Source: Mycolicibacterium sp.
GTDB taxonomy: Bacteria > Actinomycetota > Actinomycetes > Mycobacteriales > Mycobacteriaceae
NCBI GenBank assembly: GCA_020637165.1
Contig: JACJWN010000006.1
Span: forward strand, 333,105-397,104
DNA: 64,000 nucleotides
Direction: 5' to 3'
Under the pieces are notes generated by a model that was given only the letters and a program-made list of their open reading frames with translations, was not told the DNA's origin and searched no databases. This document shows, piece after piece, positions 1-9,009 of this stretch (positions are counted from its first letter, which is position 1; each line of letters begins with the position of its first letter). The position numbers were made by a program, and so were the translations under genes.

Positions 1-846
1 GGCCCGTGCCCGCAGCGCGACCTTGATTGTCCACCGCAACGGCGCCCGCCACACCCCGGTATGTCGATCCGACAAATAAATGTAGGTGCTGGTGTGGTGG
101 GCGGTCAGGTTCCGGGCCGGGTCGCGGCCGGTGGAGTGCCCCTTGTCGTGCAGGATCTCCGAACCGGGAACGTAAACGTTGAGCCAGCCCGCCCGGCCCA
201 GCCGGTCGCCGAGGTCGACGTCCTCCATGTACATGAAGTAGCGCTCGTCGAATCCCCCGATCGCGTCGAAGGCCGACCGGCGCACCAGCAGGCAGGAGCC
301 CGACAGCCAGCCGACCGGGCGCTCGCTGGGTTCGAGGCGCTCCTGGCGGTAGGACTTGGTCCACGGGTTGGCCTTCCAGGCAAACCCCACCACGGCATGC
401 ATCCCGCCGCGGACCAGGCTCGGCAGATGGCGGGCCGAGGGATACACCGAGCCGTCGGGATCGCGGATCAGCGGCCCCAACGAACCGGCCTGCGGCCAGC
501 GGGCGGCCGCGTCGAGCAGAAGGTCGATACTGTCCGGCCCCCACACCACATCGGGGTTGGCCACCACGACGAACTCCTCTTCGGCGGGCAGCGTCGCGAC
601 GGCCCGGTTCACCGCGGTGCCGTAGCCGAGGTTGCCGCCGGTGCGCAGCAGTTCGGTGCCCGGATAGCGCTGCACTGCCTCCTCCGGCGCACCGTCGGTG
701 GAGCCGTTGTCGGCGATGATCACCCGGACCTTGCGGTCGGTGGCCACCGTCAGGGACGACAGGAACCGGTCGAGGTGCGAACCCGGCGAATAGGTCACCG
801 TGACCACGGTCAGGGCCGACTCGTCCTTCACGGCCTCGTCGCTCAC
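1..846 (-). CDS. wbbL: Rhamnosyltransferase WbbL, 3' end outside window
   Basis: This is a GT-A fold (GT2-type) glycosyltransferase. The family transfers L-rhamnose from dTDP-rhamnose to GlcNAc-PP-decaprenol, forming the linker that joins arabinogalactan to peptidoglycan, on the cytoplasmic face of the membrane. My translation reads 282 codons open to the window edge. It has a nucleotide-binding stretch ADNGSTDG near residue 40, NLGYGTAVNRAV, and the acceptor-side motif GGFDERYFMYMEDVDLGDR. The M. tuberculosis protein is about 301 residues, so roughly 20 C-terminal residues are missing here. The GTG start overlaps the rmlD stop (GTGA), implying one operon with translational coupling. The assignment is strong from the motifs and the rmlD neighbour. 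Confidence 0.93.
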   Translation of the reverse strand, partial: MSDEAVKDESALTVVTVTYSPGSHLDRFLSSLTVATDRKVRVIIADNGSTDGAPEEAVQRYPGTELLRTGGNLGYGTAVNRAVATLPAEEEFVVVANPDVVWGPDSIDLLLDAAARWPQAGSLGPLIRDPDGSVYPSARHLPSLVRGGMHAVVGFAWKANPWTKSYRQERLEPSERPVGWLSGSCLLVRRSAFDAIGGFDERYFMYMEDVDLGDRLGRAGWLNVYVPGSEILHDKGHSTGRDPARNLTAHHTSTYIYLSDRHTGVWRAPLRWTIKVALRARA

Positions 847-1721
847 GGCGCTGAGCGTATCGGTCCGTCGCCGATCGGCACCGCAACAGCCTCGGCAAGT
901 GCTTCCCGCCACGGTCGCAGCGGTGTCAGCCCGGCGCGGGCCGATCCGGCCATCGACAGCGCCGAGAACACCGGGCGGTGCGCCGGCCTTGGAACGACGT
1001 CGGTGCCGACCGGCCGGACCCGCTCCGGATCGGCGCCGAGCTCGCCGAACACCGCTCGGGCCTGTTCGAAGCGGCTGGCGGCACCCGCGTTGGCGGCATG
1101 CAGGATCGGCGCCCGGATGCCGCCGGCGGCCACCTCGAGCAGCGCGTCGACCAGATCCGGGGCGTAGGTGGGCGATCCGGTCTGGTCGGCGACCACGTCG
1201 ATGATGCGGTCGGTGGCCGCCAGTCGGCGCATCACCGCGACGAAATCGCCGCCGTCGGAGCCGGTGTAGACCCAGGAGGTCCGCACGACGTGGGCTTCGG
1301 GCAGCGCGTCGTGCACCGCCCGCTCCCCCTCGAGCTTGGTCCGGCCGTAGATGCTGAGCGGGCCGGTGGCATCGGAGATGTCGTACGGGCGGCCCAGGTC
1401 CCCGGCGAACACGTAGTCGGTCGAGATGTGGATCATCCGGGCGTCGGCCTCTGCGCAGGCGCGGGCGATGTTGCCGGGACCGGCCGCATTGCTCGCCCAC
1501 GCCCCGTCCGGGTCGGCCTCGGCGGCGTCGACGTTGGTGAACGCCGCGCAGTTGACCACCACATCGCCACCCCGCACCTGCCGGCGGGCCGCATCCGGGT
1601 CGGTGATGTCGAAATCACGGTGCGTCAGCGCGCAGACGTCATAGCCCCGGCCGGCCGCCTGCACCGCGAGGAGCCGTCCCACCTGGCCGGCCGCGCCGGT
1701 GATCAGCATCCTCTGCGCCAT
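843..1721 (-). CDS. rmlD: dTDP-4-dehydrorhamnose reductase RmlD
   Basis: It catalyses the last step of dTDP-L-rhamnose synthesis, the NAD(P)H-dependent reduction of dTDP-4-keto-L-rhamnose, and supplies the donor for WbbL just downstream. The 292-residue protein is an extended short-chain dehydrogenase. It shows an N-terminal Rossmann motif GAAGQVG (residues 9-15), STDYVF near 100-105 and the catalytic YxxxK pair Y125/K129. The length is normal for the family. The ATG start lies 67 nt from the divergent LCP gene. Linkage to wbbL and the LCP ligase reproduces the M. tuberculosis Rv3265c-Rv3267 block. Confidence 0.95.
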   Translation of the reverse strand: MAQRMLITGAAGQVGRLLAVQAAGRGYDVCALTHRDFDITDPDAARRQVRGGDVVVNCAAFTNVDAAEADPDGAWASNAAGPGNIARACAEADARMIHISTDYVFAGDLGRPYDISDATGPLSIYGRTKLEGERAVHDALPEAHVVRTSWVYTGSDGGDFVAVMRRLAATDRIIDVVADQTGSPTYAPDLVDALLEVAAGGIRAPILHAANAGAASRFEQARAVFGELGADPERVRPVGTDVVPRPAHRPVFSALSMAGSARAGLTPLRPWREALAEAVAVPIGDGPIRSAP

Positions 1722-1775
1722 GGGGAGAGTCTGGCACGCCGGTTGCGGCTAACCCGGATGCGGCCGCGCGCCCAG

Positions 1776-1781
1776 TAGCCT
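1776..1781 (+). promoter_or_regulatory. Putative -10 box (TAGCCT) for leaderless lcp1
   Basis: TAGCCT lies 7 nt before the GTG at 1789, which places the expected transcription start at or next to the start codon. No Shine-Dalgarno sequence is visible, so leaderless translation is inferred. Confidence 0.5.
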
Positions 1782-1788
1782 GGGGCAC

Positions 1789-3315
1789 GTGCCAGATGAG
1801 ACGGATGTGACGGCAGTGACTCGCGCCCGGCCGGTCGGGCGCACCGTGCTGGCCCTGCTCGCGGTGACCGTCCTGCTGGGGACCGGGGCGGCATGGGGGT
1901 CGGTTCGCTCGTTCGAGAACGGAATCTTCCACTTCACCACCGCCATGCTGGGCGGCCACGGCAGGGACGGTGACGGGGCCGTCGACATCCTGCTGGTCGG
2001 CATGGACAGCCGTACCGACGCCCACGGCAACCCGCTCTCGGAGGCCGAATTGGCCCAGCTCCACGCCGGTGACGAGGTCGCCACTAACACCGACACCATC
2101 ATTCTGGTGCGCATCCCCGACAACGGGCGCTCGGCCACGGCGATCTCGATCCCCCGCGACTCCTACGTGGAGGCGCCGGGGCTGGACAAGACCAAGATCA
2201 ACGGGGTGTTCGGCCAGGTCAAGCTCGACAGGATGAAGGATCTCGTCGAGGTCCGCGGCATCGACCCCGCCGAGGCCGAACCGATCGCCGTCGAGGACGG
2301 CCGCAACGCGCTGATCCAGACCGTCGCCGACCTGACCGGGGTGACGGTGGACCACTACGCCGAGATCGGCCTGCTCGGCTTCTCGCTGATCACCGATGCC
2401 CTCGGCGGCGTCGAGGTGTGCCTCAAGGAACCGGTCTACGAACCGCTGTCCGGGGCGGACTTCGCAGCCGGCTGGCAGCGTCTGGACGGCCCGCAGGCGC
2501 TGAGTTTCGTCCGGCAGCGCCACGAACTACCCCGCGGCGACCTCGACCGGGTGGTCCGCCAGCAGGTAGTGATGGCATCCCTGGCCCACCAGGTGATCTC
2601 CGGTAAGACGCTGAGCAGCCCGGCCACCCTCAACCGCCTGCAGGAGGCGATTCAGCGCTCCGTGGTGATCTCGGCCGGCTGGGATGTCATGGACTTCCTC
2701 AAGCAGCTGCAGAAGTTGGCCGGCGGCAACGTGGCCTTCGCCACCATTCCGGTGCTCGCCGAAGACGGCTGGAGCGACGACGGGATGCAGTCGGTGGTCC
2801 GGGTCGATCCCGCGCAGGTCCAGGAGTGGGTTGTCGGCCTGCTCCAGGATCAGGATCAGGGGCAGACCGCCAAGATCGCCTACACCCCTGAGCAGACCAC
2901 CGTCGACGTCCTCAACGACAGCGATATCAACGGCCTGGCCGGCGCGGTGTCCGACGAGCTGGGTTTCAGCGGCTTCCTCATCGGAACCGTCGGCAACAAC
3001 GACGCGGCGAAGGTCAGCGAAAGCCAGGTGCAGGCAGCCAGCGGCGACGACCTGGGCGCCGAGGCGGTGGCCCGGGCACTCGGCGGACTTCCGGTGAAGT
3101 CGGACTCCTCGCTCCCGGCGGGCACCGTCCGCGTGGTGCTCACCGAGGACTATTCCGGTCCGGGCTCCGGGCTGGAGGGGTCGTCGTCCACCGGATACAG
3201 CGTTCAGGACATGTCGGGTGCCGCGGACACCTCGGGCGCTGAGGCCGGCGCGCAGGCACCGCTGCCCTCCCAGGTGTTCACCGCGGGGTCCGAGGACCCC
3301 CAGTGTGTGAACTGA
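1789..3315 (+). CDS. lcp1: LytR-CpsA-Psr family cell-wall ligase (Lcp1-like)
   Basis: LCP proteins transfer undecaprenyl/decaprenyl-linked glycans to peptidoglycan. The M. tuberculosis ortholog at this locus (Rv3267, Lcp1) attaches arabinogalactan. The 508-residue protein has a short cytoplasmic N-terminus and one membrane segment (about residues 17-38). An extracellular LCP domain follows, with LLVGMDSR, SIPRDSYV and the arginine-rich signature LSFVRQRHELPRGDLDRV, which binds the lipid pyrophosphate. A C-terminal LytR_C domain starts near VDVLNDSDINGLAG (about residues 365-455). The GTG start is preceded by a TANNNT box, not a ribosome-binding site. It overlaps the next gene by 13 nt. Its position beside wbbL-rmlD, which build the linker it would transfer, supports the call. 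Confidence 0.92.
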   Translation: MPDETDVTAVTRARPVGRTVLALLAVTVLLGTGAAWGSVRSFENGIFHFTTAMLGGHGRDGDGAVDILLVGMDSRTDAHGNPLSEAELAQLHAGDEVATNTDTIILVRIPDNGRSATAISIPRDSYVEAPGLDKTKINGVFGQVKLDRMKDLVEVRGIDPAEAEPIAVEDGRNALIQTVADLTGVTVDHYAEIGLLGFSLITDALGGVEVCLKEPVYEPLSGADFAAGWQRLDGPQALSFVRQRHELPRGDLDRVVRQQVVMASLAHQVISGKTLSSPATLNRLQEAIQRSVVISAGWDVMDFLKQLQKLAGGNVAFATIPVLAEDGWSDDGMQSVVRVDPAQVQEWVVGLLQDQDQGQTAKIAYTPEQTTVDVLNDSDINGLAGAVSDELGFSGFLIGTVGNNDAAKVSESQVQAASGDDLGAEAVARALGGLPVKSDSSLPAGTVRVVLTEDYSGPGSGLEGSSSTGYSVQDMSGAADTSGAEAGAQAPLPSQVFTAGSEDPQCVN

Positions 3316-4040
3316 AATTGACGAACCTCACCGCGGCGCTGCTCGACCCGCTGCTGGCCCGTGACCCGATGGGCCCGCGGATCACCTACTACGACGACGC
3401 GACCGGCGAACGGATCGAGTTGTCGACGGTGACGCTGGCCAACTGGGCGGCCAAGACCGCCAACCTGCTGCGCGAGGAATTCGGCGCCGGTCCGGGCACC
3501 CGGGTGGCGGTGCTGCTACCGACGCACTGGCAGACTGCGGCGGTGCTGCTCGGGGTGTGGTGGATCGGCGCCGAGGCGACGACGGCCGGTCCGGCCGAGA
3601 TCGCCCTGTGCAGCGCCGACCGGCTCGGCGAGGCCGATGAAGCGGTCGCCGACGGCCAGCTGGGTGAGGTGGCGGTGCTCTCCCTGGACCCGTTCGGCAG
3701 GGCGGTCGACGACCTGCCGGTCGGGGTCACCGACTACGCCACCGCCGTACGGGTGCACGGCGATGCGGTGATCGCCGAGCGATCACCGGGGCCGGCACTG
3801 GACGGCCGATCCGCCGGGGATGTTCTCGCCGCGGCCCGGCGCAGCGCCGCCGATCAGGCGCTGAGCGCCGAGGACCGGGTCATGTCGGACCGGCCCTGGG
3901 GCACCGCCGAGCAGATCGTCGACAACCTGCTGGCGGTGCTGGCCGCCGGGGCGTCGCTGGTGCAGCTGGCCAACCCCGACCCGGCATTGCTTCAGCGCCG
4001 CCGGGACACCGAGAAGGTGACCATGGACCTCGGCGCCTAG
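3303..4040 (+). CDS. TIGR03089-type conserved protein (AMP-binding-like fold, truncated)
   Basis: This 245-residue protein corresponds to M. tuberculosis Rv3268. The N-terminal half resembles the start of acyl-CoA synthetase/AMP-ligase enzymes (TYYDDATGERIELSTVTLANWAAKTANLL, then GTRVAVLLPTHWQTAAVLLGVWWIGAEA). It is far too short for a complete adenylating enzyme, and the family's P-loop and adenylation core motifs are not visible, so catalysis is doubtful. The GTG at 3303 overlaps the LCP gene by 13 nt; a TTG at 3318 would remove the overlap. Coupling to lcp1 is conserved in mycobacteria and suggests a cell-envelope role, but the function is unknown. Confidence 0.8.
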   Translation: MCELKLTNLTAALLDPLLARDPMGPRITYYDDATGERIELSTVTLANWAAKTANLLREEFGAGPGTRVAVLLPTHWQTAAVLLGVWWIGAEATTAGPAEIALCSADRLGEADEAVADGQLGEVAVLSLDPFGRAVDDLPVGVTDYATAVRVHGDAVIAERSPGPALDGRSAGDVLAAARRSAADQALSAEDRVMSDRPWGTAEQIVDNLLAVLAAGASLVQLANPDPALLQRRRDTEKVTMDLGA

Positions 4041-4047
4041 GCGCGGC

Positions 4048-4479
4048 TTAGGAAGCCGGAGCCGGAGCCGGAGCCGAGGCGTCCCACACCGCGGGATCCT
4101 CGGCCGGGAAGGTCGGGCACTTCGCCGCGATCTCGTTGGCGACCGGCTCCGCGGCGGTGAAGATCGAAACGTACTCCGGGAAGATCCCGGTCAGCGTGTT
4201 GATCTCAGCCTGCCGGTCTTGCGGCGACTTCTGCAGCAGCAGGTTCATGTGGTACACGATGCCGCCCTGGACCCAGCGGGGCTCGGAGTTGTACTTGCCG
4301 ATCAGCTCCCCATAGGTGACCGGGTCGACGACCTTGGTCGCGGCCATGATCTGGTCGAGCGAGCAGGTGGTGTTGAGCATGGACGGCGGCACCGTGTCGG
4401 CGGCGGCCGAGCCGGCGAATCCGACGGCGGCAACGGCGAGGGCACCGGAAAGAGCGGCGACTGAGCGCAGAGTAATCAC
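4048..4479 (-). CDS. Secreted haemophore-related protein
   Basis: The 143-residue precursor has a Sec signal peptide (residues 1-27, cleavage likely after AGSAAA) and a small helical domain. Two cysteines, in TTCSLDQIMAA and AAKCPTFP, probably form a disulfide. A short Ala-Pro tail ends the protein. This pattern fits the mycobacterial haem-binding haemophore-like family. The spacing of the cysteines and the PxxLxxxC-SLDQI opening are the main evidence. Haem binding is inferred, not shown. It is transcribed alone, divergent from birA. The GTG start follows a TAGTTT box by 8 nt. Confidence 0.72.
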   Translation of the reverse strand: MITLRSVAALSGALAVAAVGFAGSAAADTVPPSMLNTTCSLDQIMAATKVVDPVTYGELIGKYNSEPRWVQGGIVYHMNLLLQKSPQDRQAEINTLTGIFPEYVSIFTAAEPVANEIAAKCPTFPAEDPAVWDASAPAPAPAS

Positions 4480-4487
4480 GGGTGCTC

Positions 4488-4493
4488 AAACTA
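4488..4493 (-). promoter_or_regulatory. Putative -10 box (TAGTTT) for haemophore-like gene
   Basis: On the minus strand TAGTTT ends 8 nt before the GTG at 4479. No purine-rich ribosome-binding site is present. Leaderless transcription is inferred. Confidence 0.4.
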
Positions 4494-4540
4494 GGGGCTG
4501 GCCTCCCGCTGAGTCAATCCGGGCTGGCCCCCACCGGCCT

Positions 4541-4546
4541 TAGGCT
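4541..4546 (+). promoter_or_regulatory. Putative -10 box (TAGGCT) for birA
   Basis: TAGGCT is followed by 7 nt and then the ATG at 4554. This supports that ATG over an upstream TTG in the same frame (4482) and suggests a leaderless transcript. Confidence 0.5.
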
Positions 4547-4553
4547 GGCGGTC

Positions 4554-5360
4554 ATGACCGATCACCGCCCCCCATTGGACGTCGCCGCGGTGCGCCGCGA
4601 CCTGGTCGGACCGCACCGGGCGCTGCGCAGCCTGGAGGTGGTGGAGACCACCGGTTCGACCAACGCCGACCTGCTGGCCCGCCACGCCGCCGGACACGAC
4701 ATCGACGGCGCGGTGCTGGTAGCCGAGCATCAAAGCGCCGGCCGCGGCCGGGCCGGTCGTAGTTGGTCCACCCCGCCGCGGTCGCAGATCGCGGTGTCCC
4801 TGGGTGTCGGCGTGGCCGGTGTCCCCTCAACGGCATGGGGCTGGCTGCCGCTGCTGACCGGGGTGGCGGCGGTCGACGCCGTGCGGGCCACCACCGGCAT
4901 CCGCGCCGGCCTGAAGTGGCCCAACGACATCCTGGTCGGCGAGCACAAGCTGGGCGGAATCCTGGCGGAGGTGGCCTCGCCCGACCCGGTGATCGTGGTG
5001 GGGCTGGGCCTCAACGTCTCCCTGACCGCCCAGGAGGCCCCGGATTCCCGGGCCACCTCGCTGGCCATGCTGGGCTCGACGATGCTGGACCGCACCGCGC
5101 TGCTGGGCAGCGTGCTGGCCGAGTGGGCCGCGCGGATCGACCGCTGGCGCGCCGCCGGCGGTGCGGACCCCGCGCTGGTCGCCGACTACCGCGGGCACAG
5201 CGTGACGCTGGGAACCCAGGTCCGGGCCGAGCTACCCGGCGGCCGCGAGATCGTCGGTGTCGCATCGGATCTCGACCAAATCGGACAACTCCACATCGAC
5301 ACCGGCTCGCAGACCGTGGCGGTCGCGGCCGGTGACATCACCCACCTGCGGAACCGCTAG
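4554..5360 (+). CDS. birA: Biotin-[acetyl-CoA-carboxylase] ligase
   Basis: It attaches biotin to the lysine of biotin carrier domains via biotinyl-AMP; the target nearby is AccA3. The 268-residue protein carries the biotinyl-AMP loop GRGRAGRSW (near residue 63) and KWPNDIL with K121, plus a C-terminal SH3-like domain. There is no N-terminal DNA-binding domain, so it is a monofunctional ligase, not a repressor. The ATG at 4554 gives the usual length (about 266 in M. tuberculosis) and fits the TAGGCT box. In M. tuberculosis birA lies beside accD5; here it has moved to the other side of fadE25-purE-purK. Confidence 0.93.
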   Translation: MTDHRPPLDVAAVRRDLVGPHRALRSLEVVETTGSTNADLLARHAAGHDIDGAVLVAEHQSAGRGRAGRSWSTPPRSQIAVSLGVGVAGVPSTAWGWLPLLTGVAAVDAVRATTGIRAGLKWPNDILVGEHKLGGILAEVASPDPVIVVGLGLNVSLTAQEAPDSRATSLAMLGSTMLDRTALLGSVLAEWAARIDRWRAAGGADPALVADYRGHSVTLGTQVRAELPGGREIVGVASDLDQIGQLHIDTGSQTVAVAAGDITHLRNR

Positions 5361-5377
5361 CAATCGGCGGAGCGGTA

Positions 5378-6547
5378 TCAGCGCAGCAGCGCGCGGGACA
5401 TCACCACACGCTGGATCTGGTTGGTGCCCTCGTAGATCTGGGTGATCTTGGCGTCGCGCATCATCCGTTCCACCGGGAAGTCGACGGTGTAGCCGGCGCC
5501 GCCGAAGATCTGCACGGCATCGGTGGTGACCTCCATGGCCACATCGGAGGCGAAGCACTTCGAGGCCGCCGAGATGAACCCGAGGTTGCCCTCGCCGCGC
5601 TCGGCCCGGGCGGCGGCGGAGTAGACCATCAGCCGGGCGGCCTCCACCTTCATCGCCATATCGGCGATCATGAACTGCAGGCCCTGGTTGTCGGCGATCG
5701 GCCGGCCGAACTGTTTGCGGTCCTTGGCGTAGGCGATCGCGGCGTCCAGTGCGCCCTGGGCAATGCCGACGGCCTGGGCGCCGATGGTCGGGCGGGTGTG
5801 GTCGAGGGTGGCCAGCGCAGTCTTGAAGCCGGTGCCGGGCTCACCGATGATCCGGTCACCCGGGATGCGGCAGTTCTCGAAGTACAGCTCGGTGGTGGGC
5901 GAGCCCTTGATGCCGAGCTTGCGTTCCTTCGGACCGACGGTGAAGCCCTCGTCGTCGGCGTGCACCATGAACGCCGAGATGCCGTTGGCGCCCTTGTCCG
6001 GATCGGTCACCGCCATCACGGTGTACCAGGTCGACTTGCCGCCGTTGGTGATCCAGCACTTCGAGCCGTTGAGGATCCAGTCGTCGCCATCGGCCTTGGC
6101 GCGGGTCCGCATCGCCGCGGCATCACTGCCGGCTTCCCGCTCCGAGAGCGCGTAGGAGGCCATCGCCTCACCGGAGGCGACGGCGGGCAGCACCTTCTGC
6201 TTCAGTTCGTCTGAGCCGCGCAGGATCAGGCCCATGGTGCCCAACTTGTTGACGGCGGGGATCAGCGACGCCGAGGCGTCCACCCGGGCCACCTCCTCGA
6301 TGACGATGCAGGCCGCCACCGAGTCCGCACCCTGACCGCCGTACTCCTCCGGGACGTGCACAGCGTTGAAACCCGAGGCGTTCAGCGCATCCAGCGCCTC
6401 TTGCGGGAAACGCGCCTCCTCGTCCACCGCGGCGGCGTACGGAGCGATTTCCTTCTCCGCCAGCGCCCGGATCGCGGCCCGAAGCTCATCGTGCTCCTCG
6501 GGCAACTGGAACACGTCGAACGAAGGATCACCGGCCCAACTAGCCAT
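5378..6547 (-). CDS. fadE25: Acyl-CoA dehydrogenase FadE25
   Basis: A 389-residue FAD-dependent acyl-CoA dehydrogenase, nearly collinear with M. tuberculosis FadE25 as I recall it. It has the N-terminal helical domain, the middle beta domain (SYALSEREAGSDAAAMRT, KCWITNGG) and a C-terminal helical domain. That domain includes the RKQFGRPIADNQGLQFMIADMA helix and the signature IYEGTNQIQRVVMSR. The general-base glutamate of the family sits in that IYEGTN motif. The role is the first step of fatty acyl-CoA beta-oxidation; chain-length preference cannot be read from sequence. It ends close to birA (convergent) and has its own start 41 nt after purE on the same strand. Confidence 0.93.
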   Translation of the reverse strand: MASWAGDPSFDVFQLPEEHDELRAAIRALAEKEIAPYAAAVDEEARFPQEALDALNASGFNAVHVPEEYGGQGADSVAACIVIEEVARVDASASLIPAVNKLGTMGLILRGSDELKQKVLPAVASGEAMASYALSEREAGSDAAAMRTRAKADGDDWILNGSKCWITNGGKSTWYTVMAVTDPDKGANGISAFMVHADDEGFTVGPKERKLGIKGSPTTELYFENCRIPGDRIIGEPGTGFKTALATLDHTRPTIGAQAVGIAQGALDAAIAYAKDRKQFGRPIADNQGLQFMIADMAMKVEAARLMVYSAAARAERGEGNLGFISAASKCFASDVAMEVTTDAVQIFGGAGYTVDFPVERMMRDAKITQIYEGTNQIQRVVMSRALLR

Positions 6548-6588
6548 TTCAGCCTCCTCGCTAATCGCGGGTAACGGTACCCGCTCGC

Positions 6589-7095
6589 CTACATTCCGAG
6601 TAAACGCTCCCGAAGCGCCCGGTCCTTCGCGGCGACCTCCGCCTCAAGTCCCTTCTGGAAACCTTCCATCCGCTCCCGCATCGCCGGGTCCGCCGAGCCC
6701 AGGATCCGGACCGCCAGCAATCCGGCGTTGCGGGCGCCGCCGATCGACACCGTTGCGACCGGAACACCGGCCGGCATCTGCACGATCGACAGCAGTGAGT
6801 CGAATCCGTCGAGTTTGGCCAGCGGCACCGGGACACCGATCACCGGCAGAGCGGTGGCCGCAGCCACCATGCCCGGCAGATGCGCCGCCCCGCCGGCGCC
6901 GGCGATGACCACCTCGAGGCCGCGGCCGGCCGCGGTGCGCGCGTATTCGAGCATCAGGCCCGGGGTCCGGTGCGCTGAGACAACGCCCACCTCGAAGGGC
7001 ACCTCGAACTCGGCCAGCGCCTCGGCGGCGCCCACCATCACCGGCCAGTCGCTGTCGCTGCCCATGATCAGGCCCACCCGGGGTCGATCAGACAT
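6589..7095 (-). CDS. purE: N5-carboxyaminoimidazole ribonucleotide mutase PurE
   Basis: Class I PurE converts N5-CAIR to CAIR in purine synthesis. The 168-residue protein begins [17 protein letters not shown] with the phosphate-binding GSDSDW (12-17), followed by SAHRTPG and [12 protein letters not shown], the active-site segments. The start at 7095 overlaps the end of purK by 8 nt; a longer in-frame start would run further into purK and has no matching family sequence. PurK, which makes its substrate, is immediately upstream in the same operon. Confidence 0.95.
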   Translation of the reverse strand: MSDRPRVGLIMGSDSDWPVMVGAAEALAEFEVPFEVGVVSAHRTPGLMLEYARTAAGRGLEVVIAGAGGAAHLPGMVAAATALPVIGVPVPLAKLDGFDSLLSIVQMPAGVPVATVSIGGARNAGLLAVRILGSADPAMRERMEGFQKGLEAEVAAKDRALRERLLGM

Positions 7096-8281
7096 GCCCG
7101 GCCTCCCATCCGTCGGTCCACTCGGCGTGGGACAACCAGTGTGCCGCGCGCTCGGCGCGTTCCCGCACCACCGCGACATCGGTTCCCAGAATGTTCACAT
7201 GTCCGATCTTGCGTCCCGGGCGTTCTTCTTTGCCGTAGAGGTGCACATGGGCCTCCGGGATCCTGCCCATCAGGTGGTGCGTCCGCTCGTCCATGCCCAT
7301 CGCCGGGGTGACCGCCGCTCCCAGCACGTTGGCCATCACCGTCACCGGGGCCAACGCCCGGGTGTCGCCGAGCGGGTAGTCCAACACCGCCCGAAGATGC
7401 TGTTCGAACTGGCTGGTGACCGCGCCGTTCATGGTCCAGTGACCGGAGTTGTGCGGGCGCATCGCCAGTTCGTTGACCACCAGCGCGCCCTCGGTGGTCT
7501 CGAACAGCTCCACCGCCAGCACGCCGACCACGCCGAGTTCGTCGGCGATCCGCAGTCCCAGCTGTTCGGCCTCGGCCGCCAGTGGATCCGGCAGGTCCGG
7601 CGCCGGTGCGACCACCGTGACGCAGATCCCCTCACGCTGAACGGTTTCGACCACCGGCCAGGCCGCACCCTGACCGAACGGCGAGCGGGCCACCAGGATC
7701 GCCAGTTCGCGCCGCATCGGGACCCGCTCCTCGACCAGCACCGCCACCCCGTCGTCGAGGTATCCGGCCACCGCCTCGCGGGCGCACCGTAGGTCGTCGG
7801 CAAGCACTACGCCGCGGCCGTCGTAGCCGCCACGGACGGTCTTGACCACCACCGACCGGCCCGTCGATGCGGCGAAAGCGTCGACATCCCCGACCGTGTG
7901 GACCTCGGCGAACCGGGGCACCGGGGCGCCGATCTCGGCCAGCCGCCGACGCATCGCCAGCTTGTCCTGCGCGTAGACCAGCGCCTCCGGCGGCGGCAGC
8001 ACCGCCACCCCTTCCTCGACCAGCGTGTATAGCAGTTCGGTCGGGACGTGTTCGTGGTCGAAGGTCAGTGCGGCAGCACCGGCCGCCGCGGCGCGCAGGG
8101 CCTGCAGGTCGGTATGGGATCCGATGAGCACGTCGGGGCTCACCTGGGCAGCCGGATCCTCGGCGCTGACGGACAGCACCCGAAGGCCCTGCCCGAGGGA
8201 GATCGCGGCCTGATGGGTCATCCGGGCCAATTGCCCGCCACCCACCATCGCCACCACGGGTCCGTTCGGCACGGCGACCAT
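7088..8281 (-). CDS. purK: N5-carboxyaminoimidazole ribonucleotide synthase PurK
   Basis: This ATP-grasp enzyme makes N5-CAIR from AIR, ATP and bicarbonate. The 397-residue protein from the ATG at 8281 starts with the dinucleotide-like loop [12 protein letters not shown]. It has the ATP-grasp strand [15 protein letters not shown] and the metal/phosphate segment [15 protein letters not shown]. An upstream in-frame start exists at 8329, but the residues it adds have no family resemblance. PurE follows with an 8-nt overlap, so the two steps are coupled. Confidence 0.95.
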   Translation of the reverse strand: MVAVPNGPVVAMVGGGQLARMTHQAAISLGQGLRVLSVSAEDPAAQVSPDVLIGSHTDLQALRAAAAGAAALTFDHEHVPTELLYTLVEEGVAVLPPPEALVYAQDKLAMRRRLAEIGAPVPRFAEVHTVGDVDAFAASTGRSVVVKTVRGGYDGRGVVLADDLRCAREAVAGYLDDGVAVLVEERVPMRRELAILVARSPFGQGAAWPVVETVQREGICVTVVAPAPDLPDPLAAEAEQLGLRIADELGVVGVLAVELFETTEGALVVNELAMRPHNSGHWTMNGAVTSQFEQHLRAVLDYPLGDTRALAPVTVMANVLGAAVTPAMGMDERTHHLMGRIPEAHVHLYGKEERPGRKIGHVNILGTDVAVVRERAERAAHWLSHAEWTDGWEAGHV

Positions 8282-8369
8282 GGTGTCACGACCCCGCCGA
8301 CCGCCGTTTGATCGACCGGCGTTTACCAACCGTGACCTGCATCTCTACTCAACGTAGGGGGATTTCCGT

Positions 8370-8375
8370 AGAATT
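8370..8375 (+). promoter_or_regulatory. Putative -10 box (TAGAAT) for gtrA-like gene
   Basis: TAGAAT is 7 nt before the GTG at 8383, a typical extended leaderless arrangement. It argues against the longer in-frame start at 8308. Confidence 0.5.
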
Positions 8376-8382
8376 TGCCCCT

Positions 8383-9009
8383 GTGTCTTTCGCTGATGCC
8401 ACGATCGCCCGGCTGCCCCGGCCGATCCGGCCCGTCGCCGAGCGGCATCACGAGCTGATCAAGTTCGCGATCGTCGGGGCGACCACGTTCGTCATCGACT
8501 CGGTGATCTTCTACACCCTGAAACTGACGATCCTCGAGCCCAAGCCGGTCACCGCGAAGGTGATAGCCGGCATCGTCGCGGTGATCGCCTCCTACATCCT
8601 CAACCGGGAGTGGAGCTTCCGCGACCGCGGCGGCCGCGAACGTCACCACGAGGCTTTGCTGTTCTTCGGGGTCAGCGGTGTCGGCGTGGTCCTGGCGATG
8701 GTTCCACTGTGGTTCTCCAGCTACGTGCTGGGCCTGCGGGTACCCAACGTGTCGCTGACGGTGGAGAACATCGCCGACTTCGTGTCCGCCTACATCATCG
8801 GCAACCTGCTGCAGATGGCGTTCCGGTTCTGGGCCTTCCGGCGCTGGGTGTTCCCCGACGAAGTGGGCCGCGAGCCCGACCGGGCGCTGGAGTCGACCCT
8901 GACCGCGGGCGGTATCGCCGAGGCGATCGAAGACGAGTTCGAGGCCCGGGAGGCCCGCCGCGGCGTGGTGACCCCGCTGCGGCGCCGTCGCCGCCCACCG
9001 GCCGCCTAA
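8383..9009 (+). CDS. GtrA-family membrane protein
   Basis: GtrA proteins are four-helix membrane proteins linked to translocation or retention of lipid-linked sugars during cell-wall polysaccharide synthesis. This 208-residue protein shows four hydrophobic segments: IKFAIVGATTFVIDSVIF, VIAGIVAVIASYIL, FFGVSGVGVVLAMVPLWF and NIADFVSAYIIGNLLQM. It also has the family's LNREWSF and FRFWAFRRWVF motifs. A charged C-terminal tail of about 60 residues is cytoplasmic. It corresponds to M. tuberculosis Rv3277. The exact sugar substrate is unknown. Confidence 0.85.
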   Translation: MSFADATIARLPRPIRPVAERHHELIKFAIVGATTFVIDSVIFYTLKLTILEPKPVTAKVIAGIVAVIASYILNREWSFRDRGGRERHHEALLFFGVSGVGVVLAMVPLWFSSYVLGLRVPNVSLTVENIADFVSAYIIGNLLQMAFRFWAFRRWVFPDEVGREPDRALESTLTAGGIAEAIEDEFEAREARRGVVTPLRRRRRPPAA